A stretch of 64,000 nt of DNA from Rubellimicrobium aerolatum. GTDB lineage: Bacteria; Pseudomonadota; Alphaproteobacteria; Rhodobacterales; Rhodobacteraceae. Shown piece after piece: positions 18,927 through 28,324 of the stretch (positions are counted from its first letter, which is position 1; each line of letters starts with the position of its first letter). Below the pieces are notes generated by a model, which was given only the letters and a program-made list of their open reading frames with translations, was not told the DNA's origin and did no database searches. Where the stretch lies: contig NZ_JAGGJP010000016.1 of NCBI RefSeq assembly GCF_017872975.1, positions 1-64,000 of the forward strand. The letters run 5' to 3'. Position numbers and translations under genes: made by a program.

Positions 18927-19763
18927 TCAGCCCATGGCTTCGAGGGCGCGGGCGGCTTCCTCGAAGTGGGTGGGGCTGGTCTCCACCGCGTCGGCGAGGA
19001 GGCTGCGGCCGATGGACAGGTCGTCCTGCTTGATGGCGGCGAGTGCCAGCGTGTAGAGGAGCCGCGCCCGCTCCTCCTGGGTCATCGGCACCACCGGCAG
19101 GGCGTAGTCGCGCTGCGCGCCGCGCGCGAGGACGAGGTTGTTCTTGGCGGTGAAGAGGTCGGGCTCGTGCCGCAGCGCGTCGGTGAAGAGCCGCTCCGCC
19201 GCGCCGTAGTCGCCGCGCGTCAGCTTGGAGAAGCCCCAGTTGTTGAGCACCGAGGCCGGCGTCGTCGTCAGGCCCGCCGCGATCTCGTAGAAGCTGTCGG
19301 CGCGCGCCCAGTCGCGGGCGGCGTCGGCGGCCATGGCTTCGTAGCGGTAGCGCTCGTAGCTTTCATGGGTGGGGGGGACCCGGGCCAGCGTGGCGCGGGC
19401 GAGGTCCCACTGGTTGGTGCGGATGTAGGCGCCGGCGAGCTCCACCCGGTCGGCGTCGGTGGACTCGGGGTGGGCGGCCACCTCCTGCCAGGCCGGGACG
19501 GCCTCGGTGGTCCGGCCGGCGCGGATCAGCGCCTCGGCGAGGCCGCGCCGGAGGTCCAGGCGGTCGGGGGACCCGGCCGAGGCGCGCGTGAAATAGGCGA
19601 CGGCCTCCTCGGGCTCGGCGACGGTCATCATCACGTCGGTCAGGCCGGCCTGGCCGATCGCGTCCACCTCGCGCAGGGCGCGGCGGACCTCCCGCTCGCC
19701 CGAGGGGGCGCAGGCGGCGAGGAGGAGGAGCCCCAGGAGGGCCGGTATGGGGGCGGGTCTCAT
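18927..19763 (-). CDS. tadD: TadD-like TPR lipoprotein (second copy)
   Basis: A 278-residue lipoprotein with the lipobox LLAAC near residue 18, followed by tetratricopeptide repeats (DRLDLRRGLAEALIRAGRTTEAV, VLNNWGFSKLTRGDYGAAERLF). TadD acts as a pilotin or assembly factor for the outer-membrane Tad secretin. The start overlaps the previous stop in ATGA, so it is coupled to the first TPR lipoprotein. The two may act as a pair. Confidence 0.8.
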   Translation of the reverse strand: MRPAPIPALLGLLLLAACAPSGEREVRRALREVDAIGQAGLTDVMMTVAEPEEAVAYFTRASAGSPDRLDLRRGLAEALIRAGRTTEAVPAWQEVAAHPESTDADRVELAGAYIRTNQWDLARATLARVPPTHESYERYRYEAMAADAARDWARADSFYEIAAGLTTTPASVLNNWGFSKLTRGDYGAAERLFTDALRHEPDLFTAKNNLVLARGAQRDYALPVVPMTQEERARLLYTLALAAIKQDDLSIGRSLLADAVETSPTHFEEAARALEAMG

Positions 19764-20269
19764 GGCGGGTCTCCCTCGTCGATGCCGCTGAAGGCGGGGT
19801 CCTCCATCCGCGCCAGGGCGAGGCGGAGGTTGTCCCGGATGGTGTCGCTGCCGCCGCTGTCGGCGGCGTAGGCGCGGCGGAAGGCCTCGGAGGCCTCGCC
19901 ATGGTGCTCCCGCTCCATCAGGAGCACGCCGAGGTTGTTCCAGGCCGCCGCGAAGCCAGGGTCCTCCTCGACCGCGCGGCGCAGCAGGCCCTCGGCCTGG
20001 CCGAGGCGGCCGAGGCGCAGGTTGGCGGAGCCCAGGCCCGCGAGGGTGTCAGGCGTGAGCCCGTCGCGCGCCGCCGCCCGCAGGAAGGCCTGGAGCGCCA
20101 GGTCGGGCTGGCCCGAGGCCATCAGGCGATGGCCGGTCGCCAGCGGGTCCGCGCCCTTGCCGCGCGCGGGGCCGGGAGCGTAGACGCCGCCCGCGCCCTG
20201 GTTGAGCGTGCCGCCGGCGGAGCAGGCGGCGAGGGTGGCGAGGGTGGCGAGCAGGAGGGCCGGGCGCAT
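19760..20269 (-). CDS. TadD-like TPR lipoprotein (first copy)
   Basis: A 169-residue lipoprotein (LAAC lipobox, cysteine about residue 16) with about three TPR units: LASGQPDLALQAFLRAA-like, LGSANLRLGRLGQAEGLLRRA and AAWNNLGVLLMEREHHGEAS. The ribosome site GGAG includes the tadC stop region, only 5 bases away. It is probably a Tad assembly lipoprotein working with the downstream, coupled TPR lipoprotein. Confidence 0.75.
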   Translation of the reverse strand: MRPALLLATLATLAACSAGGTLNQGAGGVYAPGPARGKGADPLATGHRLMASGQPDLALQAFLRAAARDGLTPDTLAGLGSANLRLGRLGQAEGLLRRAVEEDPGFAAAWNNLGVLLMEREHHGEASEAFRRAYAADSGGSDTIRDNLRLALARMEDPAFSGIDEGDPP

Positions 20270-20274
20270 GGGGG

Positions 20275-21282
20275 CTACTCCTCCGGCTCCATGGTGGCCT
20301 CGTCGTCGCCCAGCGCCTGGGCGATCCCGTGGACCGAGGGGCCGAGCAGCAGCAGCAGGAGCGGCGGCACGGTGAGGAGCATGGTGGCGAGCGTCATGCG
20401 GGTGGGGAGGGTGTTGGCCTTCTCCTCGGCGCGGAGCACGCGCTTGTCGCGCATCTCGGCGGCGTAGACCCGCAGGGCGTCGGCGACCGCCGTGCCGAAT
20501 TGCCGCGACTGGATCAGGACGGTCACGAAGGAGGCGATGTCGGGGACGCCGCAGCGGTCGGCCATGTCGCGCAGGACCTGGGGGGCGTCCTTGCCGGCGC
20601 GGAGCTCGTGGGTGACGAGGCCCAGCTCCTGCGCCAGCTCGGGAGCGCCCGCTCCGATCTCACGCGCGACGCGCTGGAGCGCCTGGTCGAGCGACTGCCC
20701 GGCCTCCACGCAGATCAGCAGGAGGTCGAGCGCGTCGGGGAAGCCGCGCGCCACGGCGTCGATCCGCGCGGCGCGGCGACGGGCGACCCAGGTCTTGGGC
20801 AGGACATAGCCGCCGATGCCCGGGAAGAGCGCCCAGAGCACGAGGTCGGCGGCCGTGGGCGGGAGGCCCAGCGCCGCCGCACGGGCCAGCAGGAGGGCAA
20901 GCCCGAGGACGAGCGCGCCGCCGCCCAGCGCGATCTGCGCGAGGTGGAAGATCCGCACGGCGTCGCGGTCGCGGTAGCCCGCCTGCACCAGCCAGAGTCG
21001 GATCGCCTCGTGCTCGGCGGCGGCCCGGGGTTCGAGGAGGCCGGAGAAGCGCCGGAGCCGGTCGCCCTCGGCCCGGCGCAGCCGCTCGGCCCGCTCCTCG
21101 GCGCGCGGGGGGCGGGCGGCGGCGGTGCCGCGCAGCCGGTCGAAGCCGTCGCGCGGGCGCAGCGCCAGCGCGGGCAGCGCCACCAGCACGAGGAGCGCGC
21201 CCAGGAGGCCCAGGGCCAGGGCCGGCCCCGAGGGTCCGAGGGCGGAGGCGAGCCAGTGCTGGAGGGGGGCGAGGCCGGGCAT
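20275..21282 (-). CDS. tadC: TadC, inner-membrane platform protein of the Tad pilus
   Basis: A 335-residue T2SS GspF-domain protein with membrane helices near 15-38, at about 110-150, and at the C-terminus. The cytoplasmic GspF core has FPDALDLLLICVEAGQSLDQAL and VLIQSRQFGTAVADALRVYAAEMR, the family hallmark. With TadB it forms the platform on which the TadA ATPase works. It starts 9 bases after the tadB stop. Confidence 0.92.
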   Translation of the reverse strand: MPGLAPLQHWLASALGPSGPALALGLLGALLVLVALPALALRPRDGFDRLRGTAAARPPRAEERAERLRRAEGDRLRRFSGLLEPRAAAEHEAIRLWLVQAGYRDRDAVRIFHLAQIALGGGALVLGLALLLARAAALGLPPTAADLVLWALFPGIGGYVLPKTWVARRRAARIDAVARGFPDALDLLLICVEAGQSLDQALQRVAREIGAGAPELAQELGLVTHELRAGKDAPQVLRDMADRCGVPDIASFVTVLIQSRQFGTAVADALRVYAAEMRDKRVLRAEEKANTLPTRMTLATMLLTVPPLLLLLLGPSVHGIAQALGDDEATMEPEE

Positions 21283-21291
21283 GGGGGTCTG

Positions 21292-22260
21292 TCAGATCCG
21301 AATCTTCACGAGGGCGCGCATGACCAGGATGTTGGCCAGGAGGAGCCCCGCCACGGCGAGGCCGGCGGGCAGGACGTAGGGGCTGCCGCGCACGTCGTCG
21401 TAGTAGTGCGGGTCGATCAGGTTGATGGCGGCCAGCACGGCCAGGGGGAAGGCCGACAGGAAGCGGCCGGACCAGGTGGCCTCGGCGGTGATGGCGCGGA
21501 CGCGGCGGAACAGCTTGAACCGGGCGCGGATCACCTGCGCGAGGCCCTCCAGGATCTCGGCGAGGTTGCCGCCCGACTGCGCCTGGATCGACACCGCCAC
21601 CGCCAGGAAGCGCAGGTCGGACAGGTCCACCCGCTCGGCCAGGGCGCCGAGGCTTTCGCCCAGGTCGCGGCCGTAGGCGGCCTCGTCGGCGATCTGCGCG
21701 AGCTCGGTCCCCAGCGGGGCGGGCACCTCGCGCGCGGCGAGGCCCAGGGCGGCGGCGAGGGGGTGCCCGACCCGGAGCGAGCGGACCATGAGCTCGATGG
21801 CGTCGGGGAGCTGCTCCTCGATGAGCGACAGGCGGCGGGCGGCGCGGCGGTCGAGCCAGAGGAGGACGCCGCCCACGCCACCCGCGAGGCCCGCCGCCGC
21901 CCGCACCGGGACCGAGGCGGCGGTGCCGAGCGTGAGGAGCGCCACGACCAGGGCGGCGACCGCCACCATCAGCAGCAGGAGCCGCTCGGGCGAAAGGTCG
22001 AGGTCGGCCCGCCGCGCACGCCTGGCGAGGGCGGCCCTGACCGGCAGCGGCCCGGCGCGGAGATGCTCGGTCACCTCCTTGCGGAGCCGCTCGATGGCGC
22101 GCGTCCGGTCCTCGCCCCGGTCGAGCCGGTCCAGCCGCCGGTCGATGCGCCGCGCCAGCCGCAGCCGGCGCCCGAACGCCAGGAGCGCCACGCCCTGCAC
22201 CAGGAGCAGCACGGCCGCGAAGACCAGGGCGGAGATCAGCGCCTCGACGGGGATGGCCAT
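21292..22260 (-). CDS. tadB: TadB, inner-membrane platform protein of the Tad pilus
   Basis: A 322-residue GspF-domain protein; the frame stays open far upstream, but the ATG at 22260, 5 bases after the cpaF stop, gives the normal N-terminal helix (MAIPVEALISALVFAAVLLL). The core LPDAIELMVRSLRVGHPLAAAL and VAVSIQAQSGGNLAEILEGLA are typical of TadB. Further membrane helices lie at about 105-140, 265-290 and 295-315. It pairs with TadC. Confidence 0.92.
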   Translation of the reverse strand: MAIPVEALISALVFAAVLLLVQGVALLAFGRRLRLARRIDRRLDRLDRGEDRTRAIERLRKEVTEHLRAGPLPVRAALARRARRADLDLSPERLLLLMVAVAALVVALLTLGTAASVPVRAAAGLAGGVGGVLLWLDRRAARRLSLIEEQLPDAIELMVRSLRVGHPLAAALGLAAREVPAPLGTELAQIADEAAYGRDLGESLGALAERVDLSDLRFLAVAVSIQAQSGGNLAEILEGLAQVIRARFKLFRRVRAITAEATWSGRFLSAFPLAVLAAINLIDPHYYDDVRGSPYVLPAGLAVAGLLLANILVMRALVKIRI

Positions 22261-22265
22261 GCCCG

Positions 22266-23654
22266 TCACCCCCGCGCCGCCGGATCGGGGGAGGGCAGGC
22301 CATGGCCCCAGACCCGGAACCGTTCGGCGAAGTGGGACCGCAGCCCCGTCGCGGCGAAGTGGCCCAGCACGCGGCCCTCGGCCCCCGTGCCGGTGCGCTG
22401 GAAGCGGAACACCTCCTGCATGGCGATGACCTCGCCCTCGATCCCCGTGACCTCGGTGATCGAGGTCATGCGGCGGGTGCCGTCGGGAAGGCGGCTCACC
22501 TGCACGATGACCTGCACCGCCGAGGCGATCTGCGCCCGGATCGCCCGCGTGGGGATCTCCAGCCCCGCGAGGGCGACCATGTTCTCCAGCCGGCTCGCGG
22601 CGTCGCGGGCGCCGTTGGCGTGCAGCGTGGTCATGGAGCCGTCGTGACCGGTGTTCATCGCCTGGAGCATGTCGATGACCTCGTCGCCCCGCGTCTCGCC
22701 GACGATGATGCGATCGGGGCGCATCCGCAGCGCGTTGCGAAGGCAGTCGCGCTGCGTGACCGCGCCCCGGCCCTCGACGTTGGGGGGGCGGGACTCCATG
22801 CGCCCGACATGGGCCTGCTGGAGCTGCAGCTCGGCGGTGTCCTCGATGGTGAGGATGCGCTCGGCGCCGCCGATGAAGGCCGAGAGCGCGTTGAGCGTGG
22901 TGGTCTTGCCCGAGCCGGTGCCCCCGGAGACGACGATGTTGAGCCGGGTGGCGACGGCGGCGCGCAGGTAGGCGGCCATCTCCTCGGTCAGGGTGCCGAA
23001 TCGCACGAGGTCGGCCATCGACAGCCTGTCGCGGCGGAACTTGCGGATGGAGACGAGCGGCCCATCCACCGCGATGGGCGGGATCATGGCGTTGAAGCGC
23101 GAGCCGTCGGGCAGGCGCGCGTCCACGCAGGGGTTGGATTCGTCCACCCGCCGGCCCACCGCGCTGACGATGCGGTCGATGATCCGCAGGAGGTGGCGGT
23201 CGTCGTGGAAGGCGGCGTCGGTCAGCTCCAGCCGTCCGAACCGCTCCACCCAGACCTGCCGCGACCCGTTCACCAGGATGTCGGTCACGCTGTCGTCCCG
23301 CAGCAGCGCCTCCAGCGGCCCCAGGCCCTTCACCTCGTCGTAGAGGTCCTGGCCGAGCTGCGCCCGTTCCTCGCGGGTGACGGCGACGCCCATCCGCTCC
23401 AGCGTCTCTCCGGCGATGCTCTGGATCTCCTGGCGGAGGTCCTGCTCGGATGCCGTCTGGAGCGCGGCGAGGTTCAACGTCTCCAGCAGGGTCCGGTGCA
23501 GCTCGACCTTGATCTCCTGGAGCCGCTCGCGGCGCTTGCGGCCCTCGGGCGGCTCGGCCTTGCCGGGCGCGGGCCGGGGCACGGCGCGGGCGGCCTCGGC
23601 CGGCAGGGCGGCGGGGGGCGGGAGGTCGTCGGAGCGGCGGAACTTGGCGAACAT
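22266..23654 (-). CDS. cpaF: CpaF/TadA, Tad pilus assembly ATPase
   Basis: A 462-residue hexameric secretion ATPase. The N-terminal linker is charged; the catalytic part has Walker [11 protein letters not shown], the Asp box [13 protein letters not shown], Walker [15 protein letters not shown] and the His box [12 protein letters not shown]. It powers Flp pilus extension and probably retraction. It is 14 bases after cpaE and 5 bases before tadB in one operon. Confidence 0.96.
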   Translation of the reverse strand: MFAKFRRSDDLPPPAALPAEAARAVPRPAPGKAEPPEGRKRRERLQEIKVELHRTLLETLNLAALQTASEQDLRQEIQSIAGETLERMGVAVTREERAQLGQDLYDEVKGLGPLEALLRDDSVTDILVNGSRQVWVERFGRLELTDAAFHDDRHLLRIIDRIVSAVGRRVDESNPCVDARLPDGSRFNAMIPPIAVDGPLVSIRKFRRDRLSMADLVRFGTLTEEMAAYLRAAVATRLNIVVSGGTGSGKTTTLNALSAFIGGAERILTIEDTAELQLQQAHVGRMESRPPNVEGRGAVTQRDCLRNALRMRPDRIIVGETRGDEVIDMLQAMNTGHDGSMTTLHANGARDAASRLENMVALAGLEIPTRAIRAQIASAVQVIVQVSRLPDGTRRMTSITEVTGIEGEVIAMQEVFRFQRTGTGAEGRVLGHFAATGLRSHFAERFRVWGHGLPSPDPAARG

Positions 23655-23668
23655 GGACGGGTTCCGGG

Positions 23669-24874
23669 TCAGGCGCGGACGGGCGCACGGACGGGCGCGC
23701 GGAGGGGCGGGGCCTCGGCGCGGCCGGTCTCGTGGATCGAGCGGGCGAGGCGCGCGATCTCGCGGCGGAGCGCATTGCGCGGCGCGGCCTCGGCGAGCGG
23801 CAGGCCCTGGTCGGCGGCCTCCTGCGCCGGACGGCCGCCGTCGGGGAGCAGGATCTCGAAGGACAGGCCCAGCGAATCGGCCATGCGCCGCAGCCGCGAG
23901 CGGCCGGCGAGGTCGGCGAAGCCCGGCGCGCGGTTCAGCGCCCAGCGGAACCTCTCGAAGGGGAGGTCGGCGGAGGCGAGCGCCCGCCGCAGCCGCAGGA
24001 CGTTCTGCGCCGACCTCATGTCGAGCCGCAGCACCCCCAGCCCGAAGGGCGCGGCGGCGAGGACGGTCGCGCTCCAGTCGGTGAGGGCGCCGGGCAGGTC
24101 CACCACCACGTAGTCGAAGCCCGCCCGCGCGGCGCGCAGCAGGCGGTCCACCTCGCGCGGGCCGATCAGGTCGAGAGGGGCGAGGTCGAAGGGGGCGGTC
24201 AGCACTTCCAGCCGCCCGCCGTAGGTCTGGAGCGCGGTCCGCAGCGTCTCCGCGTCGAGGCCGCCGGTTTCGGTCAGCAGGTCCTGCACCGTCTCGCGAC
24301 GGGGCAGGTCGAGGAAGGTCGCGACCGCGCCGAACTGGAGCCCGAGGTCGAGAAGGCAGACGCGGGGCGAGGGGTCCAGGAGCGCCAGTTCCCAGGCGAG
24401 GTTGACTGCGAGGGTGGTGCCGCCCGCGCCCCCGGCGAGGGACTGGACGGGCAGGACCACGCCCGCCCGCTCGGCTTCCGGCGCGGCGGGGCGCGGGCGC
24501 GTCGCGGCTCGCAGGAGCTCGCCCTCGGGGAGGGGGTAGGGGATGAACTCGTCCGCGCCCTCGCGCAGGAGGCGGTGAAGGGCGGCGGGGCTCGCGTCCT
24601 CGGCGACGAGGATCACCCGGACCCCCCGGCGGCGAGCGGCGGCGACGGCGGCCAGGACCGGGGCGAGGTCGTCCTCGTCGCGGCGGTCGATGGCGACGGC
24701 GGCGAAGTCGAGCCGCGCGGCGGCGGAGCCGGCGAGGAAGGCCTGCGCCTCCTCCAAGCCCAGGCTTGCCCAGCGGTTGCCGGCAGCGTGGCGCATCTCG
24801 CGGGACAGGAGGTCGAACCGGCCCAGGTCGCGGCTGATGGCGCAGGCGACGTGCGGTTGCGGCTCGATCGTCAT
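23669..24874 (-). CDS. cpaE: CpaE/TadZ, pilus localisation ATPase-like protein
   Basis: A 401-residue protein with an N-terminal receiver-like domain (about 1-125) and a C-terminal ParA/MinD-like domain. I start at 24874 because AGGAGG lies 6 bases upstream. The P-loop is degenerate, SLAGGAGGTTLA with no Lys after the Gly-Gly, as in some TadZ proteins with weak ATPase. TadZ marks the pole where the pilus assembles. The tail repeats APVR from a 12-base tandem duplication. Confidence 0.88.
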   Translation of the reverse strand: MTIEPQPHVACAISRDLGRFDLLSREMRHAAGNRWASLGLEEAQAFLAGSAAARLDFAAVAIDRRDEDDLAPVLAAVAAARRRGVRVILVAEDASPAALHRLLREGADEFIPYPLPEGELLRAATRPRPAAPEAERAGVVLPVQSLAGGAGGTTLAVNLAWELALLDPSPRVCLLDLGLQFGAVATFLDLPRRETVQDLLTETGGLDAETLRTALQTYGGRLEVLTAPFDLAPLDLIGPREVDRLLRAARAGFDYVVVDLPGALTDWSATVLAAAPFGLGVLRLDMRSAQNVLRLRRALASADLPFERFRWALNRAPGFADLAGRSRLRRMADSLGLSFEILLPDGGRPAQEAADQGLPLAEAAPRNALRREIARLARSIHETGRAEAPPLRAPVRAPVRA

Positions 24875-25027
24875 CGCGGCCTCCTGGGTGGCGGCGCCGC
24901 GCCCGGGCGGGACGCGCGCCCCCGCCCCGTCCATCCTGGCCGGGGTCGGGTCGTGGTCGCCGTCATGGCGCGGAAACGTGACGAGAATGGGGCCGGAAGG
25001 GTGTATTCGCGTGGAAGCGCGAAACGG

Positions 25028-25672
25028 TCAGCCGGACGGGCCGGGATTGGCGCCGGGGCCGAGCGCCGCCGGCGATCCCGTCTGGGCCGCCCCGGTGGCT
25101 GACCGGACATAATCGCGATAGACGATGGCGGCATACTTGCCGTCGAGCACCTGGGGGGCGCGGTCCACGAAGCCGGTGACGTCCGTGACGGTGCGGCGGT
25201 TGGCGCGCTCGGGCGCGCGGGTGGCGATCAGCGGCTGAGTTTCCCCCCGCGAGACGAGGGCCTGGAGCCGGTCGGCCCGGACCCCCTGCGCCACGAGGAA
25301 GGCCACCGCCGCCTGCGCCCGCCGCAGGCCCAAGGCCTGGTTGTAGGCGTCGGTCCCTACGAGGTCGGTGTGACCATAGACGGCGAAGCGCACCTCGGGG
25401 AACTGCCGGATGAAGGCGGCCTGCCGCGCCAGCGCGGCGCGGGCGGGCGCGTCCAGATCGGCCGAGTCGAAGGCGAAGGTGATCGTGGTGGGGGCGGCGC
25501 CCGCAAAGCGCTCGGACAAGGCGACGGCGTAGGGCAGGGCGCCCGACTGCACCAGCACGTTGTTGCGCGTGGCCTGGCCGAATCCGGGGCCGCCGATCCC
25601 GCCTCCCGCCTCGGGCGAGGGGGCGCAGCCCAGGAGGGCGAGGGCGGCGGGAAGGAGGAGCAGGCGGCGCAT
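25028..25672 (-). CDS. OmpA-family lipoprotein in the Tad locus
   Basis: A 214-residue lipoprotein (LLGCAPSP; cysteine about residue 16) with an OmpA-type peptidoglycan-binding domain: ITFAFDSADLDAPARAAL, FAVYGHTDLVGTDAYNQALGLRRAQAAVAFL. It occupies the slot between cpaC and cpaE where CpaD is found in other Tad loci and could anchor the secretin to the wall. No CpaD-like gene is present. It starts 2 bases after the cpaC stop. Confidence 0.85.
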   Translation of the reverse strand: MRRLLLLPAALALLGCAPSPEAGGGIGGPGFGQATRNNVLVQSGALPYAVALSERFAGAAPTTITFAFDSADLDAPARAALARQAAFIRQFPEVRFAVYGHTDLVGTDAYNQALGLRRAQAAVAFLVAQGVRADRLQALVSRGETQPLIATRAPERANRRTVTDVTGFVDRAPQVLDGKYAAIVYRDYVRSATGAAQTGSPAALGPGANPGPSG

Positions 25673-25674
25673 CG

Positions 25675-27051
25675 TCAGTCCATCACGTAGCCGTAGGAGC
25701 CCGAGAAGTCCTGCCGCGCCACCTCGCCCGCTCCGCCCGAGCGCGGGGCCGAGTCGCGCCCGAACAGGAACAGGTCGGTCTCGGACGGCGGGCGCACGCG
25801 GTCGGTGGGCAGGGCCAGCGTTTCGCCCCTGGTGGGCGTCACGAGGTGGGGCGTCACGATGATGACCAGTTCGGTCTGGTTGCGCTCGTATTCCGAGGAG
25901 CGGAACAGCGCCCCCAGCACCGGGATGTCGCCCAGCCAGGGCACCTGGCCCTTGATGTCGCGGAAGTCGTCGGACAGCAGGCCGGCGATGGCGAAGCTCT
26001 CGCCGTCGCGCATCTCCACGGTGGTCGAGGTCTCGCGCCGGCGGAAGGCGTCCACGGTGAAGCCGCCCTGCGTCACGCCGTTGGTCGGATCGATGGAGGA
26101 GACCGCCGCCCGCAGGTCGAGGTTGACGAGGTCGCCCTCGACCACGCGGGGGGTGAAGTTCAGCTCCACGCCGAAGGGCTTGTATTCGACGCTGATGTTG
26201 CCTTCGGACTGCGCCACCGGCACCGGGTATTCGCCGCCTGCGAGGAAATGCGCCTCCTGCCCCGACAGCGCGGTGAGGTTGGGCTCGGCCAGGGTGCGGA
26301 CGAGGCCCTTCTCCTCCAAGGCCTCCAGCAGCAGCCCGACTTCCAGCCCGCCCGCGCCGAAGCCGAAGACCACCGCGCCCGAGTCGCCCGAGGGGACCGG
26401 CGCCAGCCCCGACAGCGCCTCGCGCGAGCGTCTGCCCGAGCCGAGCTGTCCCGAGCCGCCCAGGGCGAGCGAGGAGGAGAGCGACTTCGACACCGACCGC
26501 TGCATCTCCGCGAAGCGGACCTGGAGCATGACCTGCTGCGTGCCCCCCACCGTCAGCAGGTTCGACACCCGGTCGGGGGCGTAGCGGTTCGCGAGCTCCA
26601 GCGCGCGGTCGAGGTCGGCGGCGCTGTCCACCGTCCCGGAGAGGACGATGCCGTCGGCGGCGGTGCGGACCTCGATCCGCTGGCCGGGAAGGATCTGCTG
26701 GAGCCGCTCCTTGAACTCGGCCATGTCGGGGGTGACCTGCACCTCGACGTTGGCGATGAGCCGCCCCTCGGCCCCGAGGATGGTCAGCGTCGTCCGCCCC
26801 GGCGACTTGCCCAGGACATAGATCGTCCGGTCGGTCAGCGAGGAGATGTCGGCGATGCCGGGGTTGGCGATCGACAGCTCGGTGAAGGGCACGTCGGATT
26901 CGACGATCTCGGCCCGGTTCAGCGGCACCTCGAGCGTCTGGCGGTTCACGTCCGTCAGCACGGTCAGGGTTTGCGCCCGCCCGATGGCCGAAGAGGCGCA
27001 AACGAGCGCCAGGCCGGCCAGCGCGGCCCGCAGGAGGCGGGATCGGGTCAT
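25675..27051 (-). CDS. cpaC: CpaC/RcpA, outer-membrane secretin of the Tad pilus
   Basis: A 458-residue exported protein with a signal peptide (LLRAALAGLALVCASSAIGRA), an N-terminal pilus/secretin N-domain (VPLNRAEIVESDVPFTELSIANPGIADI), a BON-like segment and a C-terminal secretin domain (VMLQVRFAEMQRSVSKSL; VEGDLVNLDLRAAVSSID; PWLGDIPVLGALFRSSEYERNQTELVIIVTPHLV). It forms the outer-membrane channel for the pilus. A 140-base gap to cpaB shows nothing clear. Confidence 0.94.
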   Translation of the reverse strand: MTRSRLLRAALAGLALVCASSAIGRAQTLTVLTDVNRQTLEVPLNRAEIVESDVPFTELSIANPGIADISSLTDRTIYVLGKSPGRTTLTILGAEGRLIANVEVQVTPDMAEFKERLQQILPGQRIEVRTAADGIVLSGTVDSAADLDRALELANRYAPDRVSNLLTVGGTQQVMLQVRFAEMQRSVSKSLSSSLALGGSGQLGSGRRSREALSGLAPVPSGDSGAVVFGFGAGGLEVGLLLEALEEKGLVRTLAEPNLTALSGQEAHFLAGGEYPVPVAQSEGNISVEYKPFGVELNFTPRVVEGDLVNLDLRAAVSSIDPTNGVTQGGFTVDAFRRRETSTTVEMRDGESFAIAGLLSDDFRDIKGQVPWLGDIPVLGALFRSSEYERNQTELVIIVTPHLVTPTRGETLALPTDRVRPPSETDLFLFGRDSAPRSGGAGEVARQDFSGSYGYVMD

Positions 27052-27191
27052 CCGGGCGGCCTCGCGACATGGAAGGACATCCGGGCGTCCCGGCTGGCAC
27101 CATGGCGCGGCCGAGCCGGGCTTGGCAAGCGCAGGTTGTGCTCTTGAGCCATGATTCGCGTGGCATGGGGGCGGGGCGCCATGGCGGCGCC

Positions 27192-28046
27192 TCAGCCCGC
27201 GCCGCAGGCGACGCGCGCCTCGCTCAGCTCGTTGGCCTTGCGGGTGCGGACGGTGCAGACGGGCGGAGGCGCGACGGGCGGGGCGTCGGGCACGGCTCGG
27301 GGCGCCTCCAGCCCGAGGAGCGCGCGCTGGTCCACCTCGATCGCCGCCGCCGCGGTCGCGTCCGCCAGCCCCACGAGCGACAGCGACAGGTCCCCCGTGG
27401 CCTGCGCCTGCGCGAGGCGGGCCACCTGACCCGGCGTGGCCTCGACGGTGACGTTGCTGGCCACGCCCACGCGGGTCGCGGTGTCGTCCGAGGACTGGTC
27501 GATGGCCACGAGCCGCACTCCCGGCTCGATCAGCCGGGTGACCTGTCCGGCCCGGCCCGCATCCCCCGTCCAGTAGACGTCCACGCGGTCGCCGGGCCGC
27601 AGGAACCCCGACACGCCCGAGGTGGCATCCACGCGGATGGCGAAGGCGCGCATCCCTCGGGCCAGCCGCTGGGGCAGGCCCGCGTCCGCGCCGGGCTCCG
27701 TCACCTTGGAGGCCAGCACGGGCTCCTGGGGCTCCATCGGTCGCAGGACGACGCGCGGCACGTCGGGGCCGAGAGGGAACAGCTCCGCCTCGTTGCGGAA
27801 GGCGCCGGCGGGCAGGAAGGCCTCGGCGTAGCGGATCATCCGCACGTCGTCCGGGCCCAGCGTCTCGCCGTAGGCCATCGCGCGGGCGACGGCGTAGACC
27901 TCGACGGTCGGCACGGCCTCAGCCGCCGCCGCGCGCTGCCGCGCGATCTCGTCGGCCTGGGCGCGCAGCTCGGAGCGGACCATCTGCGCGGCGGTCCCCG
28001 CGAGGCCCATCCCGGCCACGAGCACGACGGCGAACACGCCCTTCAT
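27192..28046 (-). CDS. cpaB: CpaB/RcpC, Tad pilus assembly protein
   Basis: A 284-residue protein with an N-terminal membrane anchor and a SAF domain (VEVYAVARAMAYGETLGPDDVRMIRY), followed by MRAFAIRVDATSGVSGFLRPGDRVDVYWTG, a CpaB signature. It is thought to stabilise the secretin at the wall. The C-terminal tail has two cysteines (VCTVR and VACGAG) that may form a disulfide. GGAGGGAG precedes the start. Confidence 0.92.
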   Translation of the reverse strand: MKGVFAVVLVAGMGLAGTAAQMVRSELRAQADEIARQRAAAAEAVPTVEVYAVARAMAYGETLGPDDVRMIRYAEAFLPAGAFRNEAELFPLGPDVPRVVLRPMEPQEPVLASKVTEPGADAGLPQRLARGMRAFAIRVDATSGVSGFLRPGDRVDVYWTGDAGRAGQVTRLIEPGVRLVAIDQSSDDTATRVGVASNVTVEATPGQVARLAQAQATGDLSLSLVGLADATAAAAIEVDQRALLGLEAPRAVPDAPPVAPPPVCTVRTRKANELSEARVACGAG

Positions 28047-28081
28047 CCGCTCCCTCCCTCTCCCGGCGCGCGGCCGGGGCG

Positions 28082-28324
28082 CTACTCCACCTCGACCTGC
28101 TCCAGGTAAGCCCCGATGCTGTCGGCCGGATCGGTGGCGGCGTCGCGCAGCCCGAGCACCAGCACCGCCGCGAGGCTGGCCAGCGCCGCCGTCAGCACCA
28201 CCCAGTCCACGCTCGCGCCGCCGTCCTCCCGGCGCAGCAGGCGGACCAGCCGGCGAATCGCGAGGCTCGGCGTCCTGGTCGTCCCGCTCCGGGCGCGACC
28301 GGGCAGGCGGTCACGGTCACTCAT
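28082..28324 (-). CDS. Flp-type prepilin-like small protein (second)
   Basis: About 80 residues. After a long basic leader (about 35 residues, ending RREDG) comes GASVDWVVLTAALASLAAVLVLG, a pilin-type hydrophobic helix with a G/xxxxDW processing context. The start overlaps the first flp gene by 8 bases. It could be a minor pilin or pseudopilin. An internal start would shorten the unusual leader, but none has a better ribosome site. Confidence 0.7.
   Translation of the reverse strand: MSDRDRLPGRARSGTTRTPSLAIRRLVRLLRREDGGASVDWVVLTAALASLAAVLVLGLRDAATDPADSIGAYLEQVEVE

Noticed and set aside
20329-24113. Long plus-strand frames across tadC-tadB-cpaF-cpaE
   Set aside because: GC-driven shadows; the minus-strand genes are clear Tad components.
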